Origin: Ruminococcaceae bacterium UBA5413
GTDB taxonomy: Bacteria > Bacillota > Clostridia > Oscillospirales > Acutalibacteraceae
Assembly: GCA_002409585.1 (NCBI GenBank)
Contig: DHNP01000008.1
Coordinates: forward strand, 13,844-69,601
Direction: 5' to 3'
DNA length: 55,758 bases
The notes beneath the pieces were generated by a model that searched no databases, was not told where the DNA came from, and worked only from the letters and a program-made list of their open reading frames with translations. The translations under genes were made by a program, and so were the position numbers. Positions 25,676-33,998 of the stretch are shown here, in pieces. The stretch's first letter is position 1, and each line of letters opens with the position of its first letter.

Positions 25676-25960
25676 ATGTTTGAAGACAAAACGTTGGTAT
25701 GTCAGGAATGCGGGAAGGAGTTTATTTGGACTGCAGGCGAGCAGGAATTCTATCAGGAAAAAGGCTTCACAAACGAGCCTAAGAGATGCCCTGATTGCAG
25801 AAAAGCCCGCAGGATGAGCCAAAAACCGCAGCGTGAAATGTATGACGCAGTCTGCGCATCATGCGGCGCACCGTGCAAGGTACCGTTCCAGCCTACTGAA
25901 GGCCGTCCGGTTTATTGCAGCGAATGCTTCGCCAAGATGAAAGAAGAAGGCAACAACTAA
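25676..25960 (+). CDS. Small zinc-ribbon protein (zf-trcl type)
   Basis: A 94-residue protein with two zinc-binding halves. The first has CQECGKEFIWTAGEQEFYQE, then GF, NEPKRCPDCRKARR. The second has CASCGAPCKVPF and VYCSECF. The GEQEFY and NEPKRC motifs define the widespread 'probable zinc-ribbon' family of Firmicutes and Chloroflexi, whose role is unknown. GAGGT lies about 10 nt upstream of the ATG. The gene is monocistronic, follows the tRNA-like element and ends in a 16-bp terminator. Confidence 0.88.
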   Translation: MFEDKTLVCQECGKEFIWTAGEQEFYQEKGFTNEPKRCPDCRKARRMSQKPQREMYDAVCASCGAPCKVPFQPTEGRPVYCSECFAKMKEEGNN

Positions 25961-26006
25961 GTTAAACGCAGCGGTTTAATAAAAAGACCGTTAATTTGAC
26001 GAGATT

Positions 26007-26048
26007 AAAGGTTCGGAAACATTGTTCAGATGTTTCCGAACCTTTTTT
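26007..26048 (+). terminator. Rho-independent terminator of the zinc-ribbon gene
   Basis: A perfect 16-bp inverted repeat, AAAGGTTCGGAAACAT with ATGTTTCCGAACCTTT (26007-26022, 26030-26045), then TTT. The A-rich 5' side could also serve the converging GGDEF gene. Confidence 0.92.
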
Positions 26049-26058
26049 GTAGCTGCGC

Positions 26059-27042
26059 TTAAGCGCGCGGTGCGGCAGCGCGCTTTGCGGTAAAGCTTTC
26101 GCAGCACTCGTCCCCGCAGGCAACTATTTGGTTTTTGCCGTTCTTTTTTGCCTCATACAGCAGGCCGTCAGCTATTTTTATAAGTTCCTCCCCACTGTAA
26201 GCACACTTAGCCTTGCCGCTCACGTGGGCTATACCTGCACTGAAGGTAACTGGCTGCGAGAACTCCTGCTCAAATCTTTTTCTAAGCTCTTGCTGGACCC
26301 TGCTCACGATTTTCACGGCATCGTCAAGGGCAGTGTTCATAAAAACAAAGACAAACTCCTCACCGCCGTATCTTGCGAGTATGTCGCCGGAGCGGATGCT
26401 TTCGCGCGCTATGCCGGCAAAAGCGCTCAGCACGCGGTCGCCCTCAACGTGGCCGTACAAGTCGTTTATTCTTTTAAAATTATCGAAGTCCACCATGCAT
26501 ACGGAGAACGAGCTTTTTTTACCGGCAATCGACACAAGGCTTTTTTTCAGGCCGTATTTGTTAAGCGCCATAGTAGGGTAATCGAACTCGAGCTTTTTCT
26601 CCATTTCCCTTTCACGCTGTTCATATTCGGTTATATCGCTGAAAAACATGGCGGCGTATGCCTCAACGTACTCAATGCGGAAACCGTTGACTTTAAACCA
26701 TTTCCGCCCGCAGGCGTTCTCCGGGCAGTATGTATAATTAACCGAAACAGGCATTTCGCCGCTTATTATCCGCCCGGCACATTCCCTCAGCCCGCAGCCT
26801 CCGCAGGCTTTCGCCTGGCCGCACGACGTAAATTCCCCGCAAATGTTCCCGCAGTGCACGGCCTTGCCCAAAGGCAGGCCCTCCGGGCCGCTTCCACAGC
26901 CAAAGTATGCGCACATACGCCTGTTCGAAGAAATAACGGTCATGGAACTGTCTACAAGTACGGCGCCCAAAGGCAGGTCACGGTACATTTTGTAAAAAAG
27001 GCGGCCGCTTTCGTTAAAGGGCGGCATGGGGGATTGGTCCAT
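26059..27042 (-). CDS. Diguanylate cyclase with cysteine-rich PAS sensor
   Basis: A 327-residue protein. Residues about 10-140 are a PAS domain with an inserted cysteine cluster (HCGNICGEFTSCGQAKACGG, then CGLRECAGRI). This resembles the PAS subtype with a CG...C..C motif found in some histidine kinases and GGDEF proteins, likely a metal or Fe-S site. The GGDEF domain has GGEEF at residues 226-230, with an I-site RSGD five residues earlier, so it should be an active, feedback-inhibited cyclic di-GMP synthase. The start has GAAGGGA about 9 nt upstream. No membrane segment is seen. It is the second GGDEF protein in the window. Confidence 0.88.
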   Translation of the reverse strand: MDQSPMPPFNESGRLFYKMYRDLPLGAVLVDSSMTVISSNRRMCAYFGCGSGPEGLPLGKAVHCGNICGEFTSCGQAKACGGCGLRECAGRIISGEMPVSVNYTYCPENACGRKWFKVNGFRIEYVEAYAAMFFSDITEYEQREREMEKKLEFDYPTMALNKYGLKKSLVSIAGKKSSFSVCMVDFDNFKRINDLYGHVEGDRVLSAFAGIARESIRSGDILARYGGEEFVFVFMNTALDDAVKIVSRVQQELRKRFEQEFSQPVTFSAGIAHVSGKAKCAYSGEELIKIADGLLYEAKKNGKNQIVACGDECCESFTAKRAAAPRA

Positions 27043-27321
27043 CGTTATGTCCCTTCTAACATATAAGTAATTTTTTTATATTAATTAATAATATTTCCAT
27101 CTGCCGCCCGCAGTACGGGCAAAACAGCTTAATTAATCGCACATTTACATAGTTTATTATATCATCCGTATAATTTTTAAGCAAGCGGTTTTTGTAAAAA
27201 CTTCCATTTGATTTACCTATTATTGTTTTTCCTATAAATATAAATAAAAAATTCAGAGCATAAAAACCCCGTTGTGCTGCCGTGCGGTTTAAATAAACCC
27301 GCAGTGTCCCACGGGGGTGCA

Positions 27322-30300
27322 TCACACGGTTACTTTAACCGAACTGCCCGTAAAACCTTTTTTGACGACTATCTGCCTGTCTATCTGCTCTTTAAGCTCG
27401 GAAACGTGCGATATTATCCCTACAAGCCTGTTGCCCGCCGCCAGGTCCTCCAGCGTTGCCACGGCCTGCCGGCGCGACTCTGAGTCGAGCGAGCCAAACC
27501 CCTCGTCTATGAACATAGTTTCTATGCAGACCCCGCCCGCGCCGCTTTGCACCACGTCTGAAAGCCCGAGCGCAAGCGCGAGCGACGCTTTGAAAGATTC
27601 ACCGCCTGAAAGCGACTTAACGCTGCGGGCTTTTCCCGTGTAATTGTCAAGGACGTCGATTTCAAGGCCGGACTGCGAGCGCAGGTCAGAGCCGCCTTCA
27701 CGCCTCAAAAGGACAAAGCGCCCGCCGGTCATTTTTGCGAGCCTCTTGTCGGCTTCATTAAGCACGCGCTTAAAATAGTATGCCTGTACATACTGCTCAA
27801 AGTCGAGCTTCTGCCGGCCGGCAAGCTCGCCGTTTGCCGTCTTGGAAAGACGGCGCATGCTGCCGTATGCGGTTTCAAGTTTTTGCCTGCCGACAAGCGC
27901 TTCTTTTATGCCCTTATAGATACGGCGGTTGTTTTCAAGCCTTGTCATTACGCACCTTATGCGCTTTTCGTTTTCATCGCGCAGGTTTTTCAGCGAAGCG
28001 AGTTCTGCGTTAAGCGCGGCTATATCAACGGCCTTTTTGCCTTTTGTTTCGGCCGTAAGGCGCGAAATGGCTTCCGCGCTGCTCCGGCATTCGTCGCGGT
28101 ACTTTAGTACGTTTGCCTTGACGTCGTCTATTTCTTCGCGGGTCAGGACCGCATCGTCAAACTCTTTTTCAGACCGGAAGCCTGCCGCCGCCAGCTTTTC
28201 CATATATTCAAGCTTAGCTTTTCCGGAGCGGGCTTCCGCGGACACGAGGTTAACACTATCTTCATTTAAGACGGCTTTTGCGCTGTCTGTTTCTTTTTTC
28301 AGCAAAAGGAACTCCCGTTCAGACTTATTAAGCATTTGCTTCATTTCTTCGGATTTAGCCCTGTATGCGGCAAGGGCCTTTTCAGCGCTTGCTTTTGAAG
28401 CGTACTCCAGCGAGCCGAGTACGCCCGCTGCCTCGGCTTTTTTAGCCTTGAAGGCGGCGGTATGGGCGGCTATGTCCGCGTTTAAACTTTTTATGGATTG
28501 ACCGGCGGTTTCAAGCTGCGCTTCAAGGCTTTTTTCCGCTTCTTCGCAGCCTGCCTCACGGATGCAGTCTTTTTCTATTTTTTCAAGGCGTTCTTTAAGC
28601 ATTTGCTCATTACATTTTGATTCGCCGAGTTTTTCGTTAGCGGCGCTTTCAAGCGCTTCGATATCTTCCGCGCCGGCTGCCGTGCCTAAAACGTATGAAA
28701 CGGTTTTTTGCAGGTTTTCATTCTCGGCATCCGCTCTTGCCCTGCCCGACTTAAGGTCCTGAGCTATATTTTGAAGTGACGCGCGTTTGGCCTCCATGTC
28801 CTTTTTTAACTTTTCCAGCTCGTCTTCTCTCGGCGCGTCCTCAGGCAGGCGGGCGGGGGATGGGTGGCTGAGTGAACCGCACACGGGGCAAGGGCTGCCG
28901 CCGCGCAGGCTTTCAGCCAAAAGGCCCGCCTGCCCGCGGAAAAAGGCCCTCTCTGCCACGCCGTGTTTCGCCGCGGCCCCGCTGTACTCGTCCTCCGCTT
29001 TAAGGTATTTTTCACTTAGGACACGGCACCCGTTTAGTATGCGCCTTATCTTTTTTATACCGGACGCGATGTCTTTAAGCTTTGACGTTTCCTCGCTTGC
29101 GGCGGCAAGGCTGTTTGTGCACCTTACTTTTTCCACCTTTATATCTTTAAGGGTGTCAAGCTCGGCCGTGATTTTTTCTTTTTCGTTTTTTTCCCGTTCG
29201 GCTTCATAAACGGCCCTTCTAAGGCTTTCCTCCTCTGACTTAAGGGCGGATGCCAGCTCCGTCGCCTCCGCGTTAAGCTTTTCGGCTTTAGAGTATGCCG
29301 GCAGGGCGGAGCTAAGGGATGCCGTTTTACCAGCAGCCGCCTCGCGCTCAGGTTCCCTCGCCTTCTCGGCATTGTATGCGCTTTCCGCCTCGGCAAGCTT
29401 TGGCGAAAGTACGGATATTTTATTTTTAAGGCTTTCCGTACTGTGTACAAGCCTGTCTTTTTCCTGCTCCTCGCGCAGGAAAGCGTTGCGGTACGGCATG
29501 ACGGTGTTAAGGGCTTTTTCGCCGGTTTCGGCCCTGAGCCTGCAGGCATTGATTTCCTCGGCGCGCGACTTAAGCTTTTCGGCGTACTTTTCAGCCCCGC
29601 AAAGCTGTGCGAAGGCGGCGTTAACGCGCTTGCCCTCCTCTATCTGCGCTATTTTGGCTTCTATCTTTCTACTTCCGGAGTCTATCTCTTTTGAAAGGCT
29701 GCCTGACGTTTTTTCATCCTCATCAAGCAAACCGGAAAGCATGCCGAGTATAACCGGCAGCCTGTTTATATCGTTTTCCTTTATATATCCGTTTAGCAAT
29801 CCGGAATTTTCATTGTCCGCGCCGACTGAAATATTCGACGCGAGCCGCAGTATGCCCCGCGCGCTCTCGTCATACTCAGACTTAAGAGCCAGTTCCTCCT
29901 CCTTGAGCAGTTTTTCCATAACGCGGTATATTCCCGTCCCAAAAACGCGGCGGAAGATATCGGCGCGCTCGGAGCTTTCGGCAAGCAGCAGCTTCAGGAA
30001 CTCGCCCTGCGCTATCATGGAGGTCTGCTTGAACTGCCTGCTGTCAAGGCCGAGCAGCTCCGTTATTTTTTTTGTCACGTTCGCGCTGCCCGAAGTAACC
30101 GTTCCGTCAGGCATGTACAGGGCGCCGTCGGCCGTCTGCTGCGTAAAGCCGCAGCCGCTTTTTTTGGGCCGCATATACCTTGGGTTTCGTACCACGCGGT
30201 ACCTTTTACCCATATGGGAGAACTCAAGCTCTACGTATGTTTTTGTATCTTTTTCGGCAAAGTCGCTCCGCAGCGTTTCGGGCGTGCGCGTTGAGCCGCT

Positions 30301-30468
30301 GACTTCACCGTACAGTGCAAAGGCCACGGCGTCGAAAACGCTGGTTTTGCCGGCACCCGTATCTCCGCTTATAAGGAAAAGGCCGCTGCCGCCTATCTTT
30401 TCAAAAGGGATTTCGGTTTTTCCCGCGTAAGGGCCGAACGCGCTCATCACAAGCTTCAGCGGTTTCAC
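27322..30468 (-). CDS. sbcC: Exonuclease subunit SbcC (SMC-like ATPase)
   Basis: A 1048-residue protein. The GTG at 30468 is chosen because AAGGAGGAG lies about 6 nt upstream and it gives the usual start VKPLKLVMSAFGPYAGK. The ABC ATPase halves are at the ends: ISGDTGAGKTSVFDA (Walker A) and SLSGGESFKASLALALGLSD with FIDEGFGSLD (signature, Walker B). Long coiled coils flank a zinc hook CPVC at residues 527-530. With SbcD it forms the Mre11/Rad50-like nuclease that opens hairpins and processes DNA ends. It overlaps sbcD by 4 bp. Confidence 0.96.
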   Translation of the reverse strand: MKPLKLVMSAFGPYAGKTEIPFEKIGGSGLFLISGDTGAGKTSVFDAVAFALYGEVSGSTRTPETLRSDFAEKDTKTYVELEFSHMGKRYRVVRNPRYMRPKKSGCGFTQQTADGALYMPDGTVTSGSANVTKKITELLGLDSRQFKQTSMIAQGEFLKLLLAESSERADIFRRVFGTGIYRVMEKLLKEEELALKSEYDESARGILRLASNISVGADNENSGLLNGYIKENDINRLPVILGMLSGLLDEDEKTSGSLSKEIDSGSRKIEAKIAQIEEGKRVNAAFAQLCGAEKYAEKLKSRAEEINACRLRAETGEKALNTVMPYRNAFLREEQEKDRLVHSTESLKNKISVLSPKLAEAESAYNAEKAREPEREAAAGKTASLSSALPAYSKAEKLNAEATELASALKSEEESLRRAVYEAEREKNEKEKITAELDTLKDIKVEKVRCTNSLAAASEETSKLKDIASGIKKIRRILNGCRVLSEKYLKAEDEYSGAAAKHGVAERAFFRGQAGLLAESLRGGSPCPVCGSLSHPSPARLPEDAPREDELEKLKKDMEAKRASLQNIAQDLKSGRARADAENENLQKTVSYVLGTAAGAEDIEALESAANEKLGESKCNEQMLKERLEKIEKDCIREAGCEEAEKSLEAQLETAGQSIKSLNADIAAHTAAFKAKKAEAAGVLGSLEYASKASAEKALAAYRAKSEEMKQMLNKSEREFLLLKKETDSAKAVLNEDSVNLVSAEARSGKAKLEYMEKLAAAGFRSEKEFDDAVLTREEIDDVKANVLKYRDECRSSAEAISRLTAETKGKKAVDIAALNAELASLKNLRDENEKRIRCVMTRLENNRRIYKGIKEALVGRQKLETAYGSMRRLSKTANGELAGRQKLDFEQYVQAYYFKRVLNEADKRLAKMTGGRFVLLRREGGSDLRSQSGLEIDVLDNYTGKARSVKSLSGGESFKASLALALGLSDVVQSGAGGVCIETMFIDEGFGSLDSESRRQAVATLEDLAAGNRLVGIISHVSELKEQIDRQIVVKKGFTGSSVKVTV

Positions 30469-31619
30469 AGTATCTCCTCCTTTACGGCCTTTTCGGCTGT
30501 TTCTTTTATTTTTTCCTCTTCCCATTGTGACAGCCCTACGTTATTAAAGCTTTTATAAAACTCACCGAAAAGCTCCGCCGGCGTTTTGTTTTTTACGTCG
30601 CCGGAAGCGCACGTCTGCGAATCCCCGCCGGCCGTGCGCCTGTTTTCAAAGTCTATGCGCATTATGTTGGGGTAGACCGCCCGGAGCTTGCCTACCGCAT
30701 CGGTTACCTCGTCTTCGTCCGTAAGTACCGCGCGCACATAGTCGCGGCAGTCGCCCTGCGACACAACCGCGGGGCTTGTGAGCTCCCCTATGGGGCCTTT
30801 TATCTCCCTCATGCCGTGCAGCGGTACGAGCGGCACGCTCGTTAAGGTTATTTTTCCCTTTTCGCCAAGCTCCACCACGGTTACCGATTTTTCCTGATGC
30901 GCTTCCGAAAAGGAATACTTAAGCGGCGAGCCTGAGTACCGTACCGTGCCGCGTCCTATGCTCTGCGCACCGTGCAGATGCCCGAGCGCCGCGTAGTCAA
31001 ACGGCGAAAAAGCGGAAACGTCCACGTTATCCACACCGCCGACAGAGACTGTCTCTGAGTCACACCTAAGCGGCTCTTCTCCCGATGAAGTTACGAACTG
31101 ATGCGCCACAAGAACGTTTCTCTTTGATGTGTCTATACCGGAGGCGCCGACGGCGGCGCTTACAGCGTCAAAGTAGCTGCCGGTTTTTTCAGCACCGAAA
31201 AACGGCTCGGCCGCGGCGGGCTTTATGAACGGCAGAAGGTAAACGTACACCTCGCCGTAGCTGTCTGTAAAAGTCACTTTTTCCATCCGCCCTTTAAATG
31301 TCCCCGCTATATGCACTCCGCGCGCCCCCATTATACGGCTGCCGAAGTCAAGCCGCTCAGGCGAATCATGGTTGCCGCTCACGGCGCAGACGGCTATCCC
31401 CTTTTCAGAAAGGGCTGTTATGAAGTCGTCAAGCAGGCTGACGGCTTCGCCTAACGGCACGCTCCTGTCGTAAAGGTCGCCCGCTGCCAGGACGGCGTCA
31501 GCTTTAACGTCACACGCTATATTAAAAATACGCCCGAGGATGTACCTTTGGTCCTCAAGCATGCTGAATTCGTTCACACGTTTGCCTATATGCAAATCCG
31601 CCGTATGCAGAAATTTCAC
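30465..31619 (-). CDS. sbcD: Exonuclease subunit SbcD
   Basis: A 384-residue metallophosphoesterase nuclease. Metal-binding motifs are MKFLHTADLHIGKR, AAGDLYDRSVP, VSGNHDSPERL, VAHQFV and LGHLHGAQ, all intact. A C-terminal capping domain of about 120 residues follows. It is translated just before sbcC, with stop and start overlapping, as is usual. The ATG follows AAGGGAG by about 10 nt. Confidence 0.96.
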   Translation of the reverse strand: MKFLHTADLHIGKRVNEFSMLEDQRYILGRIFNIACDVKADAVLAAGDLYDRSVPLGEAVSLLDDFITALSEKGIAVCAVSGNHDSPERLDFGSRIMGARGVHIAGTFKGRMEKVTFTDSYGEVYVYLLPFIKPAAAEPFFGAEKTGSYFDAVSAAVGASGIDTSKRNVLVAHQFVTSSGEEPLRCDSETVSVGGVDNVDVSAFSPFDYAALGHLHGAQSIGRGTVRYSGSPLKYSFSEAHQEKSVTVVELGEKGKITLTSVPLVPLHGMREIKGPIGELTSPAVVSQGDCRDYVRAVLTDEDEVTDAVGKLRAVYPNIMRIDFENRRTAGGDSQTCASGDVKNKTPAELFGEFYKSFNNVGLSQWEEEKIKETAEKAVKEEIL

Positions 31620-31652
31620 GTTATGCGACTCCCTTTAACTTAAGATACGACA

Positions 31653-31661
31653 ATTATACCA
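31653..31661 (-). promoter_or_regulatory. Extended -10 promoter of sbcDC
   Basis: The minus strand reads TGGTATAAT, an extended -10 (TGn-TATAAT), about 34 bp before the sbcD start. No good -35 is seen. Confidence 0.5.
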
Positions 31662-31838
31662 TATAATAACACGCAGGAAAATAACGCCCGAAAATTATTT
31701 TGCGGCATGCCCGTGCTTAGCATCCGGAATATCGCCGCAAAGCGCCGTCTAAATTTCGTTACAGATATCAATACGGCGTAAATCTCTGCTATAATGTCTA
31801 ATAAATTAAGAAATAAGTTGCTTTGCGGAGGTACTCTC

Positions 31839-33998
31839 ATGTCGGTTACGACAGCAGCCGGCCTTGCTGAAATGGCCGGCATATCACGCTCTTATTTATA
31901 TTACCTTAAGGCGCACGGCATCATAAACGTCGGGACTTCCGCAAGCGGGCGCGCCGTGTGGGACACAGGCATAGCGGCACAGATAAAGCGTTACAAAAAA
32001 GCGTCGCGTAAAAGCGGAAAACGTGAGCCGGCCGGCTGTAAAACCTGCCGCATAAACAACCGCCGTTACCTCGGCAACAAGTACAAGCTGCTGCCGTTTA
32101 TAAAGAAAGTGGCCGCGCGGGAGTGCGGCACGGTAAACACCGTCGCCGATATTTTTTCCGGCACAGGCTCGGCGGCCTCTGTTTTTGCTGGCAAAAAGGT
32201 CATACTTAACGATATACTTTACAGCAATTACATATGTAATTTCGCGTGGTTCGGCGCGTTACCCTTTTCAAGGGAAAAGGTAACGGAGCTTATCATTTAT
32301 TATAACAAAGCTGATGCATCCGGAAGCAACTACATGACTGAGAACTTTTCCGGCACGTACTTCAGCCGCGAAAACTGCGCTAAAATCGGCTTCATCAGGG
32401 AAGACATCGAACGCCGCTTCAAAAGCGGCGTGATAAACGGACGCGAGCGGGCGCTGCTTATAACGTCGCTCATTTACGCTATGGATAAAATAGCCAACAC
32501 ATGCGGCCACTACGACGCTTACCGTAAAAATGCCCCGCTCTGCAAAAAGCTCGTCCTGCGCGTGCCGGTCCCGCCGGAGCCTTCCAACCCAGGCAACCTA
32601 TGCCTTAACATGGACGCAAACGAGCTTGTGCGCCACATAGAGGCCGACCTCGTCTACATAGACCCGCCGTACAACTCCCGCCAGTACTGCGACACGTACC
32701 ACCTGCTTGAAAACGTGGCAAGGTGGCAGAAGCCCGAAGTCTCCGGAGTAGCGCGCAAGATGGACCGCTCCGGGCTTAAAAGCGACTACTGCACCGAAAA
32801 GGCGCCAAAGGCTTTTGCCGACCTGATAAAGAACATACGCGCGAAGTACATCATAATGTCGTACAACAATATGGCTGAAAAGGGCAACGGCCGCTCAAAC
32901 GCTAAAATAAGTGACACCGACATACTGCGTGCGCTGAAAGCCAAGGGGGAAGTCAAAGTTTTTTCGAGGGATTACAAGGCGTTTACCGCGGGAAAATCGG
33001 ACATACGCAAAAACGCGGAACGGCTTTTTTTCTGCAGGTGCCGCGATGCGGAAAAGGAAATAATACAGTCGCCGCTCAACTATACGGGCGGAAAGTTCAA
33101 GCTGCTCCCGCAGCTGCTGCCGCTTTTTCCTAAGGATGCGGAGCTTTTCGTCGACCTTTTCTGCGGCGGGTGCAACGTTGGCGTAAACGCCCCGTGCAGC
33201 AGGGTGGTTTTTAACGACAAGAACCCAGAGCTCGCGGGCCTTTTCAACACTTTCTTAAAGCTTCCCAAAAGTGACGTTTTTACAGCCGTCGGCGGCATAA
33301 TTAAGAAATACGGCCTGTCGGATTCATCGGTTAACGGTTACGCTTTTTACGGCTGCAAAAGCCCCGACGGCCTCGGAAAGTACAACAGGGAGCCGTTCCT
33401 TAAGCTGCGCGGCGATTTTAACTCATTGCGCGGGCGCGGCGCGCGCTACTACCTCATGCTTTACGTACTTATAATATATTCGTTTAATAACCAGATACGC
33501 TTCAACAGCGCGGGTATGTTCAACCTGCCGGTAGGCAAAAGGGATTTTAACAAAAAAATGCGTTCAAAGCTTTCACGCTTTATAGACAGGATAAAAAGCG
33601 AGGACGTTGTGTTTGAAAACAAGGATTTCCGCCTTTTCGACACCGGAAAACTTACCCGCGGGAGTTTTGTTTACGCCGACCCGCCTTACCTCATAACGTG
33701 CGCTACGTACAACGAACGCGGCGGATGGACTGAAAACGACGAAAAAGACCTGCTCGCAATGCTCGACGCCATAGATGCCCGCGGCTGCAGGTTTGCCCTG
33801 TCGAATGTCCTTTCGAGCAAAGGCAAAACAAATGAAATACTGCTGTCATGGATAAACAGCAACAGGGGCCGTTACCGCACCGTACACCTTAAAAACAGCT
33901 ACTCTAACTCAAACTACCATACGCGCGACAAAAAAAGCCCGGCAGATGAAGTAGCGGTACTTAATTATACTCCGGGGAGTGAAATCCGTGGCAAATGA
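31839..33998 (+). CDS. Fused tandem adenine-specific DNA methyltransferase of FokI type, with N-terminal helix-turn-helix
   Basis: A 719-residue protein started at ATG 31839 with GGAGG 8 nt upstream. Residues about 1-55 look like a MerR/HTH segment (LAEMAGISRSYLYYLKAHGI). Methyltransferase 1 (about 75-400) has YLGNKYKLLPF, DIFSGTGSAASVF and DPPYNSRQYCDTYHLLE at 275-278. Methyltransferase 2 (about 405-719) is Dam-like, with SPLNYTGGKFKLLPQLLPLF, DLFCGGCNVGVN, DPPYLITCATYN at 614-617 and FALSNVLSSKGK. The second half closely resembles the C-terminal half of M.FokI as I remember it. Two domains fit an asymmetric site, one per strand. The recognition site cannot be read. Confidence 0.88.
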   Translation: MSVTTAAGLAEMAGISRSYLYYLKAHGIINVGTSASGRAVWDTGIAAQIKRYKKASRKSGKREPAGCKTCRINNRRYLGNKYKLLPFIKKVAARECGTVNTVADIFSGTGSAASVFAGKKVILNDILYSNYICNFAWFGALPFSREKVTELIIYYNKADASGSNYMTENFSGTYFSRENCAKIGFIREDIERRFKSGVINGRERALLITSLIYAMDKIANTCGHYDAYRKNAPLCKKLVLRVPVPPEPSNPGNLCLNMDANELVRHIEADLVYIDPPYNSRQYCDTYHLLENVARWQKPEVSGVARKMDRSGLKSDYCTEKAPKAFADLIKNIRAKYIIMSYNNMAEKGNGRSNAKISDTDILRALKAKGEVKVFSRDYKAFTAGKSDIRKNAERLFFCRCRDAEKEIIQSPLNYTGGKFKLLPQLLPLFPKDAELFVDLFCGGCNVGVNAPCSRVVFNDKNPELAGLFNTFLKLPKSDVFTAVGGIIKKYGLSDSSVNGYAFYGCKSPDGLGKYNREPFLKLRGDFNSLRGRGARYYLMLYVLIIYSFNNQIRFNSAGMFNLPVGKRDFNKKMRSKLSRFIDRIKSEDVVFENKDFRLFDTGKLTRGSFVYADPPYLITCATYNERGGWTENDEKDLLAMLDAIDARGCRFALSNVLSSKGKTNEILLSWINSNRGRYRTVHLKNSYSNSNYHTRDKKSPADEVAVLNYTPGSEIRGK

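Noticed and set aside
27056..27325. 89-codon minus-strand frame between sbcC and the GGDEF gene, containing FCPYCGRQ
   Set aside because: AT-rich, no ribosome binding site, overlaps the sbcC 3' end, and the CPYC match is short. It is probably chance within intergenic DNA.
29372..30430. Long plus-strand open frame of 352 codons
   Set aside because: It is entirely antisense to sbcC, with Ser/Leu-rich composition typical of a shadow frame.
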